A DNA stretch of 6,884 nucleotides from Candidatus Treponema excrementipullorum (GTDB taxonomy: Bacteria > Spirochaetota > Spirochaetia > Treponematales > Treponemataceae): positions 1 through 6,884 of the forward strand of contig JAHLFV010000044.1 of assembly GCA_018883625.1 (NCBI GenBank), read 5' to 3'. Made by a program: the position numbers and the translations under genes. Shown here piece by piece: positions 6,149-6,884 of the stretch. The notes beneath the pieces are model-generated. The model saw nothing but the letters and a program-made list of their open reading frames with translations. It was not told the DNA's origin and ran no database searches. Position 1 is the first letter of the stretch, and every line of letters starts with the position of its first letter.

Positions 6149-6177
6149 TTGACAACAATATTTTCTTCATGTATACT
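6149..6177 (+). promoter_or_regulatory. Near-consensus sigma-70 promoter of the ugpC-like gene
   Basis: A perfect -35 TTGACA (6149-6154), a 17-base spacer and -10 TATACT (6172-6177; five of six). Initiation is expected near 6184, giving a leader of about 27 bases. The upstream 40 bases are almost pure A/T and could act as an UP element. The strength fits a constitutively and strongly expressed gene. Confidence 0.88.
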
Positions 6178-6196
6178 AGATTCATAAAATAATTCT

Positions 6197-6203
6197 AAGG
6201 AGG
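6197..6203 (+). promoter_or_regulatory. Ribosome binding site of the ugpC-like gene
   Basis: AAGGAGG with a seven-base spacer to ATG 6211, a near-ideal Shine-Dalgarno sequence that confirms the start. Confidence 0.85.
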
Positions 6204-6210
6204 CCAGTAG

Positions 6211-6884
6211 ATGGCTAAAGTAGAACTCATCGGAATCGGAAAGATTTACGATGGTAATGTTCGTGCTGTGGAAAATGCCAACATTACCATCGAAAACGAA
6301 GAATTTGTAATCTTCGTTGGACCTTCCGGTTGTGGTAAATCAACAACTCTTCGTATGGTTGCCGGTCTTGAGGACATTTCAGAGGGTGAACTCCGCATTG
6401 ATGGAGAACTGATGAACGATGTTCCTCCCAAGGATCGCAATATCGCTATGGTTTTCCAGAACTATGCCTTGTATCCACATATGACAGTGTATGATAACAT
6501 GGCATTTGGTTTGAAGATCCGCAAAACAGACAAGGCTGAAATCGAACGCCGAGTAAGAGATGCTGCTCGCATTCTTGACATCGAAAAGTATCTTGACAGA
6601 AAGCCTAAGGCTCTTTCCGGCGGTCAGAGACAGCGTGTTGCTGTAGGACGTGCAATCGTTCGTAATCCTAAAGTATTCCTTTTCGACGAGCCTCTGTCTA
6701 ACTTGGATGCAAAACTCCGTGTACAGATGCGTGCTGAAATTTCAGGATTGCACCACCGCTTAAAGGCTACAATGATTTATGTAACCCATGACCAAGTTGA
6801 AGCTTTGACAATGGGTGATAAGATTGTTGTTATGAAAGACGGTAAAGTTCAGCAGATCGGTTCTCCTTTGTATCTGTATAACCA
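6211..6884 (+). CDS. ugpC: MalK/UgpC/MsmX-type ABC transporter ATP-binding protein, N-terminal part (3' end outside window)
   Basis: ATPase of a carbohydrate or glycerol-phosphate (CUT1-type) ABC importer. 224 codons are visible of a family length of about 360-370, and the frame is still open at the window edge. All motifs are intact: Walker A GPSGCGKS (37-44), Q-loop VFQNYALYPHMTVYDN (81-96, Q83), signature LSGGQRQRV (135-143), Walker B VFLFDEP (155-161), D-loop SNLD (163-166) and switch histidine H193 in YVTHDQVEA (190-198). The missing part would be the regulatory TOBE-like domain. It has its own promoter and is not part of the nucleoside operon. No permease or binding protein for it is in view, which suits a multitask ATPase of the MsmX/UgpC kind shared by several sugar importers. 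No ATA codon occurs among its 18 visible isoleucines, which suggests high expression. The exact substrate cannot be told from this domain, so the symbol is a family label. Confidence 0.9.
   Translation, partial: MAKVELIGIGKIYDGNVRAVENANITIENEEFVIFVGPSGCGKSTTLRMVAGLEDISEGELRIDGELMNDVPPKDRNIAMVFQNYALYPHMTVYDNMAFGLKIRKTDKAEIERRVRDAARILDIEKYLDRKPKALSGGQRQRVAVGRAIVRNPKVFLFDEPLSNLDAKLRVQMRAEISGLHHRLKATMIYVTHDQVEALTMGDKIVVMKDGKVQQIGSPLYLYN

Overview
The window looks like chromosomal DNA from a spirochaete, most likely a treponeme. The main reason is the lipoprotein gene at 1206-2318. Its product closely resembles, as I remember it, Treponema pallidum TmpC/PnrA, the purine-nucleoside receptor: it shares the GCSK lipidation site, the IDDKSFN motif, the AGGTG loop and the GVD.DQY segment. 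The DNA is moderately AT-rich, all genes read on the + strand, and they are tightly packed with strong GGAG-type ribosome binding sites. No mobile element, CRISPR array, tRNA or rRNA was seen.

Layout. 1-303 is the last 100 codons of recN, a DNA double-strand-break repair ATPase. It overlaps by one base (TAATG) an unrecognised, soluble, helix-rich 267-residue protein (303-1106). A promoter near 1124-1151 and a leader with a clear dyad (1162-1182) precede tmpC. A rho-independent hairpin (2339-2377) separates tmpC from three translationally coupled genes: a double-domain ABC ATPase (2406-3941) and two BPD_transp_2-type permeases (3938-5074 and 5074-5979). A 230-base intergenic region follows. 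It holds a degenerate 15-base-period repeat folding into two hairpins, a strong terminator (6073-6105), an AT palindrome and a near-consensus sigma-70 promoter (6149-6177). That promoter drives a MalK/UgpC/MsmX-type ATPase, which runs off the end of the window.

How the genes work together. tmpC and the three genes after it form a complete BMP-family nucleoside importer, equivalent to Lactococcus BmpA-NupABC, Bacillus NupNOPQ and T. pallidum Pnr. The lipoprotein captures nucleoside outside the inner membrane, the two permeases form the channel and the fused tandem ATPase powers it. The hairpin after tmpC probably lets most transcripts stop there, so the receptor is made in excess over the membrane parts. 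Rare ATA isoleucine codons in tmpC (2 of 22), against 7 of the first 14 in the ATPase gene, agree with this. The last gene belongs to a separate, probably sugar or glycerol-phosphate, uptake function.

I do not see a wholly new system. The least explained parts are the 267-residue protein co-transcribed with recN, the dyads in the tmpC leader, and the 5994-6056 intergenic element. That element contains a perfect extended -10 and a 15-codon reading frame made only of Met, Ile, Thr and Val.
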